This document shows positions 21,469-34,041 of a stretch of DNA of 64,000 bases, one piece after another. Source of the stretch: Cordilura impudica (lineage: Eukaryota > Arthropoda > Insecta > Diptera > Scathophagidae); contig OY821518.1 in NCBI GenBank assembly GCA_963682025.1, forward strand, positions 146,942,731 to 147,006,730, written 5' to 3'. Position numbers and translations under genes: made by a program. Below the pieces are notes generated by a model. It made no database searches and had not been told where the DNA came from. It worked only from the letters and a program-made list of their open reading frames with translations. Numbering within the stretch: the first letter of the stretch is position 1; each line of letters opens with the position of its first letter.

Positions 21469-21541
21469 GACCTCAAATTAGTAAAAATTTGCTATAAATT
21501 TCAAATCAACACAAAAAAAGTTCAATTTTGTTCCCTTGTGT

Positions 21542-23405
21542 TATTTATTTATTTGTTTTCCTTAATATTATGCTTTATAACTATATACTCTATATATAAT
21601 TATACGATCTTTAGATGTAATATTGTCTATAAGTCTGTAATTAATAATTTTTCGATTTTATTTTTAATTAGATAATTTTGAAGCTATATTAAATAGTTAT
21701 ACATATTACCTAACAAGCCATTTCACAATTTCTCAATTAGTTAAAAATATAGTTATTCGATAGTTAGAAATATGTAAAGATTGCTAAAATTATTTATGTA
21801 AATACCCTTTTTGTTCAATTACCAGTAGAAAAAAGGTTTTTCATTCAAAGTTAACTTTAGTTAAACATCAACTTTTTCAAAATAAAAGATGAAAATTGTT
21901 GGGACTGAAAGGAAATTACTGAATTACTAAGGACAACCAGTTAATTAGTTACTGATAAGAACATCCGTAAATAAAGTCCATTACATGCTAATTGCAACTT
22001 ACACTGTGGAATAAATTTAGGATTTTGGTCTGGGCAGTGAATTTTATCACCGTAGTGCGATTTCATTATATTAGTGTAATAAAACTCCCGTTATGACCAT
22101 TTTAAGTTTTAATATTTTTTCGAAGACTGTGTGAAATATGAAGTAAAAAGTAGAATAAATTTTCCTCTTACCAAATTTGTGTGTTAGTATGTCTCTATGA
22201 AATTTCAAGGAAAATTTTTATATAAACCCTCCATCTGTTATTTTCATAAGTCATTTCCTTGAAAAATACGCTGCTTTTCAAGAATTAAAATGGGAAGTAT
22301 TAATCGCGAAAAAAAACATAATTCAATTTTTCACTTGTAAATATAGAAAAAGGTCCTTAAAATAAATCGAAATAATAATATTATGTATGTTCTCTATAAA
22401 ATTTCACGATTATATTTTAATCCTGTTTATTCCATTTCCGGTATTCATTTTAACTCTTTTAAATAAAAAGTCCTCTAACACGAGAAATAGAAGGGTTAAA
22501 AAATTCCGGAAATATGTATAGCTTGAGAATTTTACTAACTAACTTAACACAATCGCCCTGGACCAGAAAAATCCGCCACAAAATATATTGTGTTACAGTA
22601 CTATTATGGCAGGGTTGAAGTAAGGTAGAAAAATGAATTGAGAATCGTAATACACAAATATAAGTAGTTCCCAAGTTGCCCAAAGATTCTATAACAATGT
22701 TCACCACTACCAATTAGTTAAAACACCATATACAACACTGTAGTTAGGGTATAATGAGTTTGTGGTGATGTTCTTAACTACTGATCCACTCATTACAATT
22801 GAGAAAGAAATATTTTTTTACATAAAATTTTTCCCTTAAAATGTTCTAAGTATGATTTTCGAAACAAGTAAAAGGCAATAAAAATTAAAACAGTATATAT
22901 TAAACCGCATTTTGAAGCAAGATATGTTTTGGCTATTTCTGAAATCGTAAATCTTCCGCTTTAATTGTAAATTTTCCACACCACAATTGTCATTACGTTT
23001 GTAATAATTATACAAAAATCTGAAATTCACAGAATATATGTATATATTTTGATACATATAACTAGCGGAGTTTATATAGCGCTGACAGTCCGATCGTCAA
23101 TGGAAATCCCGATGACGCCCTCAATAGGTCTCATGGATTGCTCATTTCAAGTTAACATGATTTACTGACATCGTGTGCTAGTTGCTGTTAAAAATCATCA
23201 AAATTGGTTCAATACGTCCCGAGATTTCAATGAGAAAAAATTTTTACTTTCGTTTTGATTGCTGTAATTGTTGTTGCGGTCGTAGTACTTGCTTCATAAC
23301 TGAATACGCCACGTATGAGTGTGTAGCTTATGCCACACTTTCTTTAATAGTTATCCCGCAATAAATACAAAAAATCGCCAATATGAACTAAAAATAATAA
23401 TAAAC
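21542..23405. other. Non-coding
   Basis: AT-rich DNA. Short frames on both strands have no recognisable content. Confidence 0.4.
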
Positions 23406-23460
23406 AAATATGAGCGTCCAATTCGACTGTGCCAAATTTTTGAATCCTTCCAAACGTATT
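23405..23460 (+). mobile_element. Degenerate DINE-like 5' end (second subfamily)
   Basis: 'aaacaaatatgagcgtc..attcgactgtgccaaatttttgaa' is an eroded version of the end at 25817 ('caagtaagagtgttatgttcggctgtgccgaa'), including the remains of its TTCGGC/GCCGAA hairpin. Confidence 0.4.
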
Positions 23461-24340
23461 TTAAACACAATATTACTTACAAATAAGGCTAAAATTTCAA
23501 TTATTATGACAATTATTATGACAAGAAAAATTCACTAAGTATGGCAACCCTTACTTTAAAACAATATACACATACAAACAATTAATGTACTAATTCGTTA
23601 GATGAACTAATTTATTGAAGATTTCCTTGGAATTTAATTTAAGTCAAAGCCAATTAAATAATGCTTTTTAATATAGTACTCGTATTAATTAAAATATATT
23701 TTAAAAAAAATGGTTGTGAAATGTTTAACATTTTCTAAAAATAAAGAACCACTTTATGTGCTGTTGTTATAGTAACAAATGTCTAAGGAGGAGCCATGAA
23801 TAATATGTATATATATATCTTTGTTATTGCTTTTACTTATTTTGAAAAGAGTACTTTAATTTTTACCATATAAACAAATATTTTTTCCAGTTAACAATAA
23901 GTATGAACAATGAATTAATATAGTTCAAATGAAAATGATTCGGTTTGTGTTAAATGATTATTACAGGATTCCATTCTTTAAACTCCGCCTGAGGAAAAAA
24001 AGTAAAGAATGGTAAAATTTTAATATTTTTTGGTGTTTAGTTATAATTTGTTGGAATTTTGATAAATAGTTTCCTCTACCTTTTAATGTGGTTAGAATTT
24101 CATTCAAAATGTTGTACCAACAAAATACCACAGAATCAATTACATCGACTATATCTAACTCGCTTTTTAACTAGAAACACTATTCTCTTTTTCCTATAAA
24201 TTATTGTTAGTTTCCTTATTGGCAACACCATATTATTTTATCCTTCTGTTATTGTTTGTAGTAAATTCAGATTTTGTAAATTGATTTTTTTATTAAAAAT
24301 GGGTTTTGATAAATGTGACTTCTTACGAAGAAATGTAACG
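23461..24340. other. Non-coding
   Basis: AT-rich; a short (AT)n patch near 23808. Nothing else supported. Confidence 0.4.
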
Positions 24341-24349
24341 GGTGTTTTT

Positions 24350-25330
24350 TTTTAGAGTTATAGAACTTTAAATTAAAATAAAGCAAAGAAAAACATTCTT
24401 AATTTCAGTTAAACTGGTGCTATTAGATAGACAATTTCATACTATTTATGACTAAATATGACTTAAGCTATGTGTCCGCAACGGCGAGTGCACGGCGCAA
24501 TCAGGAACTCCAATTTGTACAAACTTCTCGCAGCATTTGCTACCGTATTTCGCCAACAACTCGTCGAGTATTGATTTCCAGGTATTCAATTGTCTCTGGT
24601 TTATCGGTGTAGACGAGTGACTTTACATTACCCCACAGAAAATAATCCAATGGGGTTAAATCACATGATCTTAGTGGCCAATTAACAGTACAATTAACGT
24701 GAAATTATTCGTTCATCAAAAGTTTCTTTGAGTAAATTAATTGTAGCGTGCGCTGAGTGGCTCTGTCCTGTTGGAATCAGCTAATTGAATTTCGAAAAAA
24801 CTTTTAATCATTTCTCTATACAGTTCAGCATGCTGCTCATCATCGTTTTTGAAGACATATGGACCAATGACTCCGGCGGCGCATAAAGCGCACCAAACAG
24901 AATTTTTTTTTTGTGAAAGTAATGGTGTTTGGGCAAAATGCTGTGGATTATCTTCACTATAATGCGACAATTTTTCTTATCTACGTACCCATTAAACCAA
25001 AAATGAAAAAAAATTTTTATGAATAATCAAAAGCAAAGTCAATTTGTGCTTCAACCGATTGGCCGAACTGATGGCGCATACGATAATCGTTTGGCTTTAG
25101 TTTTGCGTAAGTTAATTCCTTAAAGCTCGTAGACCAACATCCTGTCATAAAATCTTCCATTAGTTTGATGTACACATCACAATTTGCTGGGAACGGCTCC
25201 GAATTGATCGTTATGGGTCTTCTTCAATGCTTTGCTATACAGTGGCTACAGCTTATTCGGTGCGCACTGTTTGACATCTTACGGGAAGCTTATTATCATT
25301 AAGAGTAAACGTGGTGGGAAAATTAACCAT
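24350..25330 (-). pseudogene. Mariner-superfamily (DD41D-like) transposase remnant
   Basis: Minus strand. Readable blocks in order: an eroded SQQIVMCTSN helix-turn-helix part; a DFMTGCWSTSFKEL-like segment; GYVDKKN; PLLSQKKNSVWCALCAAGVIGPYVFKND; YREMIKSFF; a corrupted second-Asp block (ADSNRTEPLSARYN in place of QQDGATCHTA); then RSCDLTPLDYFLWGNVKSLVYTDKPETIEYLE and a C-terminal VVGEIR. The left edge at about 24342 ('acgggtgtttttttttagag') has the look of a mariner end. No matching inverted end is visible on the other side, so the copy is 5'-truncated. Inactive. Confidence 0.75.
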
Positions 25331-25339
25331 AGTTATTCA

Positions 25340-25816
25340 AATTAGATAGATGATTATGATTACCATAAATTGGAAGATGTACACGAAAAGTTTGACGAAC
25401 CGAATCATTATTTTGATAGAAAATTTCAACATTTTAAGGGCCAAAAAGAGGCATATTTTCATAGTTTTTTCGTTTTTTTTTTTAAGATACGAATAACGCT
25501 GGATTATTTGTTTCATATACACGTTATAGTATATCATTTGAGGTATCTTTGAAAAAAAATTTCAATTAAAAATTTTAATAAATAAGTCCGTGACAGCGAA
25601 TTTCCCGAGGCGCCTCAACAAAAAGTTGCTTTACGGTGAACATCATAACTCGTTACCGGATCATGTGAAATAAAAAAATCTAAATGCGTTTAAAAGACGA
25701 CATGTTTCCCGAGGTAATCACGAAGAGCTTTTTTAATTTTGTTTTTTTTGGCAGCAGTTTGAAGTGAAAAACACGATATTTTCCATAAAATTTCGGTGAA
25801 ATTGTTATTAAAACAA
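25340..25816. other. Non-coding
   Basis: AT-rich; no supported feature. Confidence 0.35.
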
Positions 25817-25875
25817 GTAAGAGTGTTATGTTCGGCTGTGCCGAATTTTTGATACCCTCCACCTAGGATTGATAT
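25817..25875 (+). mobile_element. DINE-like 5' end, second subfamily
   Basis: 'caagtaagagtgttatgttcggctgtgccgaat..taccctccacc'. A perfect TTCGGC-TGT-GCCGAA hairpin lies 17 bp from the edge. 'ataccctccacc' is complementary to the closing 'ggtggagggtat' at 29315-29330, so these may be the two ends of one interrupted element. Confidence 0.55.
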
Positions 25876-26257
25876 TGATAATAAATGTAAAAAATATTTG
25901 AAAAAGTAAACAATTTGTAAAACTTAATAGATGATTTTTGTATATTTCAAGAGTTGGTCTATAAAGCCCTCTCACATTAATAATTCGCGCTCCAACGAGG
26001 AAAGATCGTTTTCGTCTTTTCTATAAAAGAAAACACGTTTCGGTGTTTGCTTTTTGGTCATTGTGGTTGCTGATCGGCCTGCATTTAGGTTATATACCTA
26101 TATACATGCGTTTCCAGTTATATGACTTAACCTCTCGTTTAATATAAAGTTTTTGCAAATTAAATAGCTCGCCCTAACCTTCATTGCGAAAAAACTCTCT
26201 CAATTTTTTGGTTAAAATATTGCCATATTTGGAAAATATATTTATATATTTATATAT

Positions 26258-26822
26258 ATATATTTTGATGAAATTTGTTATGTAAGCTTTTATCGGCCAT
26301 AGGATGAACGCTATTGAAAGTGGTGAAAATCGGTACATGTTTATACCTAGTCCCCATATAAATGACCCCTATGAAATCGACATAAATTGTCACAAAGCGG
26401 GTTTGTATGTGTTTATTGTATCCATTAATCAGTAGTCCAAAAATAATACCTATAGGAAAATTCTTAGTCAAAGGCCCCATATAGAGCTGCTTCCCGATCT
26501 CCAATTAAATCTATAAAAAAAAAAAAACAAAAATATTGCACAGATTTTTCTCAAATTTGGTTTATGTATATTTTTTCAAAATATAAGTAACTATACCAAA
26601 TTTGAGCATGATCGGTCCATTTTTCGACCTAGTCCCCATATAAATATAGCACCCGATATAAACTTTTTCATATCTGCAGTCAAAAAAAATAATAACAATC
26701 TCACTCAAATGGTTTATGCTTATTTTCTATATCCAATTAGTTGGACCGATGAGATAGGGTATCTAAAACATGGTATAGGGTGTCGTATGGTCGGTCTATA
26801 CCGACTGTAATTTTCTCATTTG
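26258..26822 (-). mobile_element. DINE-1-like element, reverse orientation
   Basis: On the minus strand it starts 'caaatgagaaaattacagtcggtatagaccgac', the same hairpin-bearing 5' end as at 48977, and continues through 'gggactaggt', 'gagatcgggaagcagctcta' and 'caccactttcaatagcgttcatcctat'. It is truncated before the microsatellite by TA-rich DNA. It lies inside the possible larger element 25817-29333, so it would be a nested, younger insertion. Confidence 0.7.
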
Positions 26823-26829
26823 TTTTTCA

Positions 26830-28680
26830 ATTTCAGTTGATTTTTTAAATGTAAACATATTTGGTGTTCTCTGAATTTATATTTGTGTTTAAAGAAAAAT
26901 GTATATTTTAAAAATTTAATTGATGTCTTCTAAATTTCAAGTTATTATTTCCGACGTTTTAATATGATTTTCTGAAACTCAATTAATATTTTCTTATTTA
27001 TAATTGGAAATCTGAATTCCAGTTTTTAGAATTGATATTTTCTTAAATTTGAATGGAAAATTTAAAAGGTGCAGTTCTGAATTTATGTGAATAATAACGT
27101 TTTAGTAGTTATAAACATTTTTTAAAAATTATATGTAATCGCAATCAGATAGTTTGTAGGTAAAGCAGAATAAAAATTTTATATAACTATGTAGAACTGT
27201 TTTTAAAGCAAAAAACTCATTGATTCTTCTTTACTCAGCTCTGTATATACATTTAACATTGTTGTGTTGGATATCTAATTGAAAATGTTGACATTCATAT
27301 TAAAATAGAACTGACTATTGCAAAGCTAATTAGAACAAAATTGTGGCGCCATCTACTGTGGCATAGTCACACTGCGCAAAATGAAGTGACACTCTGTTTG
27401 TTAATGCAAAAGAAATGTATTTTTCTTAAAACAAAATATTGCAGAATTTTATATAAATAAAATAATATACAAATTTATTTCTAACATGCGGTTATTATGG
27501 ATATACATACATATATAAAATATATAGAATATATGTATGTATTTTATTTTATTATTTAATATATGTATGTACGTATATGTAAATATTACACACAAAAATT
27601 ACAACAGCAAAATACTACAAAATCAACATCAATAATACTTTTTTTAATAATAAACAGAAACCAAACGCTTTTCCATAATTCTTTTACAAATATGAGCATA
27701 AGTTTGGCATATGAGGTTCTTGTTGTGTTTACAAAATAGAGTTACCGAGTTCATCATATATGGACATTTTTGGGGAAACGGTTAACATTTATTAATATTA
27801 GTATTATTTTAATAATATTTATGCTCTATAATTAACAAACTTCCCTTTTTATATGCGCATTTCAAGAAATAAATCATAATAATGCATTTAACAATTTAAA
27901 ACATTAATTGCAATTTCGCAGTAATCCAGTAAATTTGTATTAGCTTGCGATGTTACATGGTGTTTCGACTAGCTACAGTTCAATGAACAAGTCAATGGCT
28001 AGTGGAGACCGCTAGTGTTCATGTCATAACTTTAAAATCCAACTCTTTGCAATGACAGAAATTCTGCCATAAACCCTGCCATTAATTTGAAGTTTCATTC
28101 GATTTTGACGTTTAAGTATTTAAAAACTTAAATCAAATAAAAGCCAAATTAATAATATCATTAATATGTATCGCGAATATGAGTGTTTATGGAACTACAA
28201 AAGTGAAGTGAGGAAATTGGACACAAATTTAAGTGTTTACAGTTAAAAGACATTTTGGAAATAAAATGTCTAGACATAGTTTGCCCACTTCGCGTTTTGA
28301 CGTTATTATATTTCTCTGACTTGAACATTGCCACGAATTACAGCTAGACGAGACACCGTGTTATAAAAATCGCAGAATATTGATATTTATTATATATATA
28401 TTTTTATTTAATATATGTATGCATGTGTAAATGTTACACACAAAAAACACATCATCAAAAGTTATTGTTGTGTTTTTCTTTAAATAAATTAATACATAAA
28501 TTTTTTTTTTTTGGTAGACTTACATTGTTTTTTTGCTTTACATGTTGGTGAATTTTTATTCCCTTTATATTAACTCGATTTTGAACCCCTTTCCCGTGAC
28601 TCAATTGATCTAAAACTTTGCACGCATGTTCGTGGCGATGATAAAAATGATCTAACAAATTTTTTTAGTGATGCCAAAAC
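26830..28680. other. Non-coding
   Basis: AT-rich DNA with short TATG runs near 27510 and 28390. No coding or RNA feature supported. Confidence 0.35.
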
Positions 28681-28689
28681 AATGGAAAC

Positions 28690-29333
28690 TTTTAAATTTT
28701 TCTACCAGAGTTGATAAAAAAAATGTAAAAGGGGTTAGTTTTTATTATGCCATTACCACAGCGACCACAAAAACAACAAATGCAACTTAGACAACAATAC
28801 AACATTTAGAATAACAACAAGAACCATATTGAAACATCATACTTTTTATTTTTTTTTTTACTTTTTCATTTCCCTGAACCTGTGCCACCGATTTTAATGA
28901 TTTTTAAATAGAAATTTTCCCATGATGTTGGTGAATCATTCTCACTAAAAATGATCACCCTAGCTGCCCTTTTGATGACGTGATCGTAGCAAGAACAACA
29001 TAGAAAATCATATTTTTTCAAGACTTTTTTTAGTTTTTCATTCAAATCTCGGGCCTTAATCATCCGATTTGGGCAATTTTAAACAGCAAACTTCTCAGAA
29101 TGTTAGTAAATCATTTTTTGTGCCAATGAGCATCCTAGCTGCCCGATTGAAGTTGTCATCGTGATTTCCACAGACGGACATACGGACAGACGGACATCGG
29201 TATATCAACTCCGCTTGTTATAGGGATCACACATATATATATTTTTTGGGTCCAGAATTTTTTTCTAATTATTACAAACGGAACGACAAAGTTATATATA
29301 CCCTCTGCACACTGGGGTGGAGGGTATAAAAAT
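28690..29333 (+). mobile_element. DINE-like 3' end, second subfamily
   Basis: Two diverged 'gatttgggcaattttaaa..catcctagctgcccgattgaag'-type sentences (near 28890-28980 and 29065-29150), then a GGACA/GACG microsatellite at 29172-29196, 'gggtcca..tatatataccctctgcac', and the terminal 'ggggtggagggtataaaa'. It mirrors the 5' end at 25817. Confidence 0.6.
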
Positions 29334-31775
29334 GGGGAAGAAAATGGAAAATAAAAAGCCTCTTCATGGTAACCTGGTGATTTATGTGTAGATGTAGCAT
29401 GTAAAACTTCAAAAGAATCGGTCAAGTAGATTTTGAGTTATGATGTTCACGGGCTCAAACATGTTATTTGCGAGAAAATCGATTTAAAGTTTTTTAAAAA
29501 CTGATTTATATACGATAAACCGTATGAGCCCAGTCGTTTGAAACGTTGTATCTTCGTTAGTTTTGCTCCAATTTTATTAAAATTTGGACACAACACCCTC
29601 GACATGTTGTACATTCAGAAAAATGTTATATCTGAAAACTCGAATTCTGTATAGAATTGTTTTTTTTTTTTTAACAAAAATCAATAAATGTTTTCCGATT
29701 AACAAGTTAATCGAAAAATTTTATGCCATGTGTCACAAGCAATAAAATGAGAAAAAGTTAAAAATGTTGCGAGATAAAAATCTCAAGGCATTTAATAGTT
29801 ATTAAAATGTTATTATATATGTATGAATACAAAATCTTTTTATAGATTTGTAAAATAATATCTGTTCAATAATAAATGAATACGACCAAAAATATTATAT
29901 ATAAAAACCAAATATGCTCACTTAAATACAAGTATACCTAGTTTAATTAAATATAGCACACAATTTGGATAATATTTTATAAGCATAAGTTGATATAAAT
30001 TTAAAAAAAAAAGTTCAAATACATAGTTTGTTATTAAGTGCTTAAGTTGTAGAAAAATACAAAACCTATTTTTTTGTTTATAAAATTTCCTGCTAATAAA
30101 AGTGGTTTTTCGATTTTTTTTTCTATACCATAATAAACAACTAAAAACTGCTTGAAATATACTTTAATAATAATTATATTTGTTATTTTTTGGATGGAAT
30201 TATGAATTCTACTTCAAATAAAACTATAATCCTTAAGGGAGAGTCTAGTATATTTTTTGCCTTTTTATTGTTATTTATGTATATTCCCGATCGTAGTAAA
30301 ATGGTATTAGCACCGAAATAAAAAAAAAATTAAAAAGCAAACCATCAAATGCAACAGAAACAAGTAGAAACAATAATATTTACAAGCAAAACAAACAGCC
30401 CGTATATTTGTACTGCAACAAAAGCTAAGCTCCATTAAAACATATACACCCACCCATACTTGAGCACAACAGAAGTCCTTAAGGGATCTTTTGTATATAA
30501 AAAAAAGAAATCGTTTTGCTTTAACTGGATTTACTACAAGTACCATTCCTACCAATACTATACTCGTACTATGACTACTATTGCGGTTGCTGCTGCTACT
30601 GCCAGCCACAAACAGCTAAGTGTATATTATGATAAACGTTACTAAATGAGCATTTTTTTTCCTTAGCAAAGAATCATATTGTTGTAGTAAACCCCAGTGA
30701 ATAGATTGCATTCTCGTTTCGTTCGTTTAATATAGTTTATGTACTCTCGTATTCCGTGCAATTCACGTAAAACGTTTACATATATACAGACATAAATTGC
30801 AACCCCTTTGTATTGAGTGTTAAGAAGTTTTATGAGTAAATAAAATGGTTTAAGTGCAATATTGATATAAACAATGAATGAACATCGCAACGACATAGTT
30901 TATATTAAAATAGAGAAGTTTTTAACGACGATTTACTTAAATACATAATATGTCCAAGAAAAATGAGAATAAGGAAAATTTAAAAAAAAAATAGGGAGAT
31001 ATAATATTTTGGATATTCCTAGAGTATGGAATTGTTAGATTTCCGATAGTAATACTAAAAGTATCCAGTATATGTTATATGTTTCATATACTTTTTAAGC
31101 TAAATCCTAGCAAACAAAATCGTAACTTTTGAAGCTGAGTATTCTTCTCTGGATGATGTAACTCTCCCTAATAACTTGCTTTCGGCTACACAGTTAGGTA
31201 AGGCAGAAAACAATGTGCTTTACTGTCTATGTTCTTTACCACTCAAAAAAAAAAAAAAAAAAAACAGCTGAAACAGCGTTCAGACCTTGTGTTTTACTTG
31301 TGTTTTTCTTATATTTTTAGCATATGTAATTCGTACACATCATGTACAAACAGAACAGAACAGGTTCTACTTTGACATGACAAAACATATGAACACTGCC
31401 TGTTTCGAAAGAACAAAATCAAATTAAAATCAAACTTTTTCATTTGTAAATTAAAAAGATTAATATTAAAAGAAAAATAAATTGTTTAATAATTGATATT
31501 AAACTAAGTTTAAAATGTAACATTAACAAACAGAGGTTATGTCAGGCGCAATTACATACTATGTACGTTTGAACGCAAAAATTACAAATCATATGTAAAA
31601 CGTCACATTTGATTCTGGGCAAAAAACGTATTTTGCTGGGATGCATCCTGCAGCCTTAGTTATTGTTTTATTTTTTTTTTCTTTATTTGCTTAGTCTATA
31701 GAGTAAATCATTACAGGCCACATTATAAGTTTATGATATTATCATATTAGAAACTATGTATCCAACTATATTATA
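29334..31775. other. Non-coding
   Basis: AT-rich DNA. A stretch near 29690-29755 ('ccgattaacaagttaatcga' to 'caataaaatgagaaaa') has an inverted, diverged counterpart at 61530-61585, so a low-copy repeat may be present. The frames around 30307-30645 are low-complexity and unsupported. Confidence 0.35.
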
Positions 31776-31779
31776 CTAG

Positions 31780-31985
31780 CTGACCCGGTAAACTTCGCTT
31801 TGTCCAAAAGAGATTTTTTGATTAAAATAATTTTGAAATTCTTTTTTTATCGAAAATTATCGACCGTTAACAGATGACACAATAATATAATTTGAATACA
31901 ATACTTTTCGAATTCAGTTGAATTCAATATCTTATAATTAAACGGATAGCTGACCCGACGGTCTTCGTCCCGTCCAACATTTGGT
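31780..31985 (+). repeat. Two 'agctgacccg' repeat heads
   Basis: 'actagctgacccggtaaacttcgctttgtcc' begins at about 31778, and a second, 'tagctgacccgacggtcttcgtcccgtcc', at about 31945. They match the head at 2363. They lie directly upstream of the Helitron-type coding fragment on the opposite strand. Confidence 0.5.
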
Positions 31986-32369
31986 GAAAATAGAATAAAA
32001 TCAAATATTAATTAAAAAAAGAATAGAACAATGATTGTAATCAATTTAGTGCTGCACGATATACAACATTTTTTGTTTTCTGCTCCGGAGCGTAAATGAA
32101 TAGTGAGGATGGTTTCCAACTCGGGAACACGCAGATTTATGCCGCACACTTCCAGGGACTGTCCTTGTCATCGCCTATACAAGTTTCACTGGGAACTGAA
32201 CACCTTTGAACTGGAACGTCAAATCGGTTGAAGTCAAGGGAATTAAGCATCTCCCTTGAACCGCCCTTTCAAAATCCTTGCCACTATCACATTACTCATT
32301 AATTTCGTCACAATCAGTCGGGTTCAGTTGCATAATTTCGGGACATAAAGATGACAGATTCAACTTTAA

Positions 32370-32880
32370 TTCAAATTAGGAGATTCACCGTAAAGCAGCG
32401 TGGATAATGGCTCTGGTGTTGGAAGCAATTTAGCAATTTCACCTTTCCACCCACGCAACACAATCCAGGCGGTTTTTTCTCAAATTTAATTGCATTGCAA
32501 TGCTCACAAACGACAGACATCTGGCCGAATTGAACCGATGTGTGCGAACTGTATTGAATGTTGGGCTCATATCGAAAGGGTGCATGCTCAATGTTCACCT
32601 GAATTTTTTGTTGTAGCCTACGTTGTCGTTCAAAAGTCGCACATTGTGATCTGGCTTCATTACTTTGTCGAGCATGAACTTCTCTTCTTCTCAATCATTG
32701 CTGCTCATTGTGTGCTTCGTTGATCTCTTCTGACTGCCGCGCACGATTTCCAACCTTTCTGGTCGAACTGATTCCCTTCCAATAGCACGTTCCTCTTCCG
32801 TTCGACGTGTTGCGACATTTCGATGCTGTGTTGCGTCCTGACAACTCCGGCCAATGTTACCATGAACTCTCCTTGGCATC
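32370..32880 (-). pseudogene. Helitron-type Rep/helicase N-terminal fragment
   Basis: Two minus-strand frames. The upstream one (32691-32879, MPRRVHGNIGR..) is Arg/Glu-rich with RRTEEERAIGRE. The second (32371-32694) contains FGQMSVVCEHCNAIKFEKKPPGLCCVGGKVKL. The C-x2-C..GxCC..GKVKL pattern is the N-terminal zinc-like motif seen at the front of insect Helitron helicases. A frame change joins the two near 32691, and the Rep and helicase domains are absent. A short relic. Confidence 0.65.
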
Positions 32881-33340
32881 GTTATAAAAATTATAAAATT
32901 ATCCGAAAGTCAAAAAGAATATGTATTTTTAAAGAAACAGTTATTCAATAATAGACCAATTTTTTTTTCAATTCAAGCGCTTATGTAAGCTTAAATTTAA
33001 TATATTATTTTAAGATCCAACTTTACTATTAAATTAAGTGATGGCAAATGAAGTTAATTAAAAAGTCTATTGATAAATTTACTCCTTCATCTTATACTAC
33101 CGCAGTAGCAATTAACTTGAATGAAAATTGCGGAAATTTAAATTTTTGTTATGCTGCTGGAATTGCTATTTCTCTTAAACATTTTCCTTCAAACGATCCA
33201 ATGCATTACAGTTCAATAATTACTTTTATGGAACTAACCCAACCCATTTATCTCACACTACTAACCTATGAACTCACACAAATTATCTTCACTTTCCCTT
33301 TTATATTATTCAAGATACTTTTATTATTTTGAAAATATAA
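32881..33340. other. Non-coding
   Basis: AT-rich DNA; the 94-codon frame at 33048-33332 has no recognisable motif. Confidence 0.3.
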
Positions 33341-33344
33341 CTTA

Positions 33345-33620
33345 TACGGTAGGTGACACGCCCACTTGTCCAATACCGCCCATTTTCGCCAGGGCTAATC
33401 ACAGAAATAATAGATGAACTCACACAAACTTGCAAAGCTCTCCCTAAAATAGTACTCAAGATATATGATGTTAAAAATTAATTTTGTATGGGAGGTACCA
33501 CGCTCACTTAACCGATACCGACTATTTTCGGTATGACTATCTATATTAATAATAGATGGCGTCACACAAATTTACAAAGCTCTCCCTCTCATAGTACTCA
33601 ATATTTATGATGTTAAAATG
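33345..33620. repeat. ~130-bp duplicated unit
   Basis: Two diverged tandem units. The closing strings are 'aaagctctccctaaaatagtactcaagatatatgatgttaaaa' and 'aaagctctccctctcatagtactcaatatttatgatgttaaaa', and both begin with a 'ggtgacacgcccactt'/'ggtaccacgctcactt' string. Confidence 0.6.
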
Positions 33621-33783
33621 GAATAACCGCATACAACACCATCTGTTGATACTTTTTGTACTTTTCTTCTTTCCTAAACCTTGGCGTGGCAGTTACAAGC
33701 AAACTCGCTGAAGAAAGTATTTCTTTTGGTCGTGTAGTTTTCAAGTTTTAAGCGGACGAACAAACCACGATTCATTTTTATAT

Positions 33784-34034
33784 ATCTGTGGTCACAAGCG
33801 ATAACCGCCTAAGTCGATTTAATAACGATTTGAGTTAAGTATGCTTTCGTATTCTACTAAAAACGCTTTATATTTACGTGAAATCCCAATTTTTCTAACA
33901 CTGTTATTTAAAAAGTTATTAATACAAATATTCTGACTTAAGTCGTAATGAAGCCCCATTACATTTATATAAACAGTTATTTTTCTCGAAAGCATGATTT
34001 TCGAGTTAGGCGGTTATTGCTTGTGACCACAGAT
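33784..34034. mobile_element. ~250-bp MITE with long TIR
   Basis: 'ctgtggtcacaagcgataac' (from 33786) is repeated inverted as 'ttattgcttgtgaccacag' (to 34032). The TIR is about 29 bp with one or two mismatches, and both sides are flanked by TATAT. No coding capacity. Confidence 0.7.
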
Positions 34035-34041
34035 ATATAGA

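Larger units (their letters stand above)
18150..21541 (+). mobile_element. Foldback DNA transposon with ~550-bp inverted arms
   Basis: Terminal 14 bp ACACAAGGGAACAA at 18150-18163 is repeated inverted at 21528-21541. After a diverged spacer, long arms 18212-18761 and 20918-21468 are near-perfect inverted copies, differing mostly by small indels and scattered bases. Between them lies one gene (19148-20835). If the ends are CACAAGGG..CCCTTGTG, both sides carry TTA, a possible 3-bp target duplication. The arrangement, long subterminal inverted repeats around a single transposase-like gene, indicates a DNA transposon. I do not recognise it as a named superfamily. Confidence 0.75.

Noticed and set aside
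30307..30645. Overlapping frames on both strands as a host exon
   Set aside because: Low-complexity sequence. No splice sites or domain motif on either strand.
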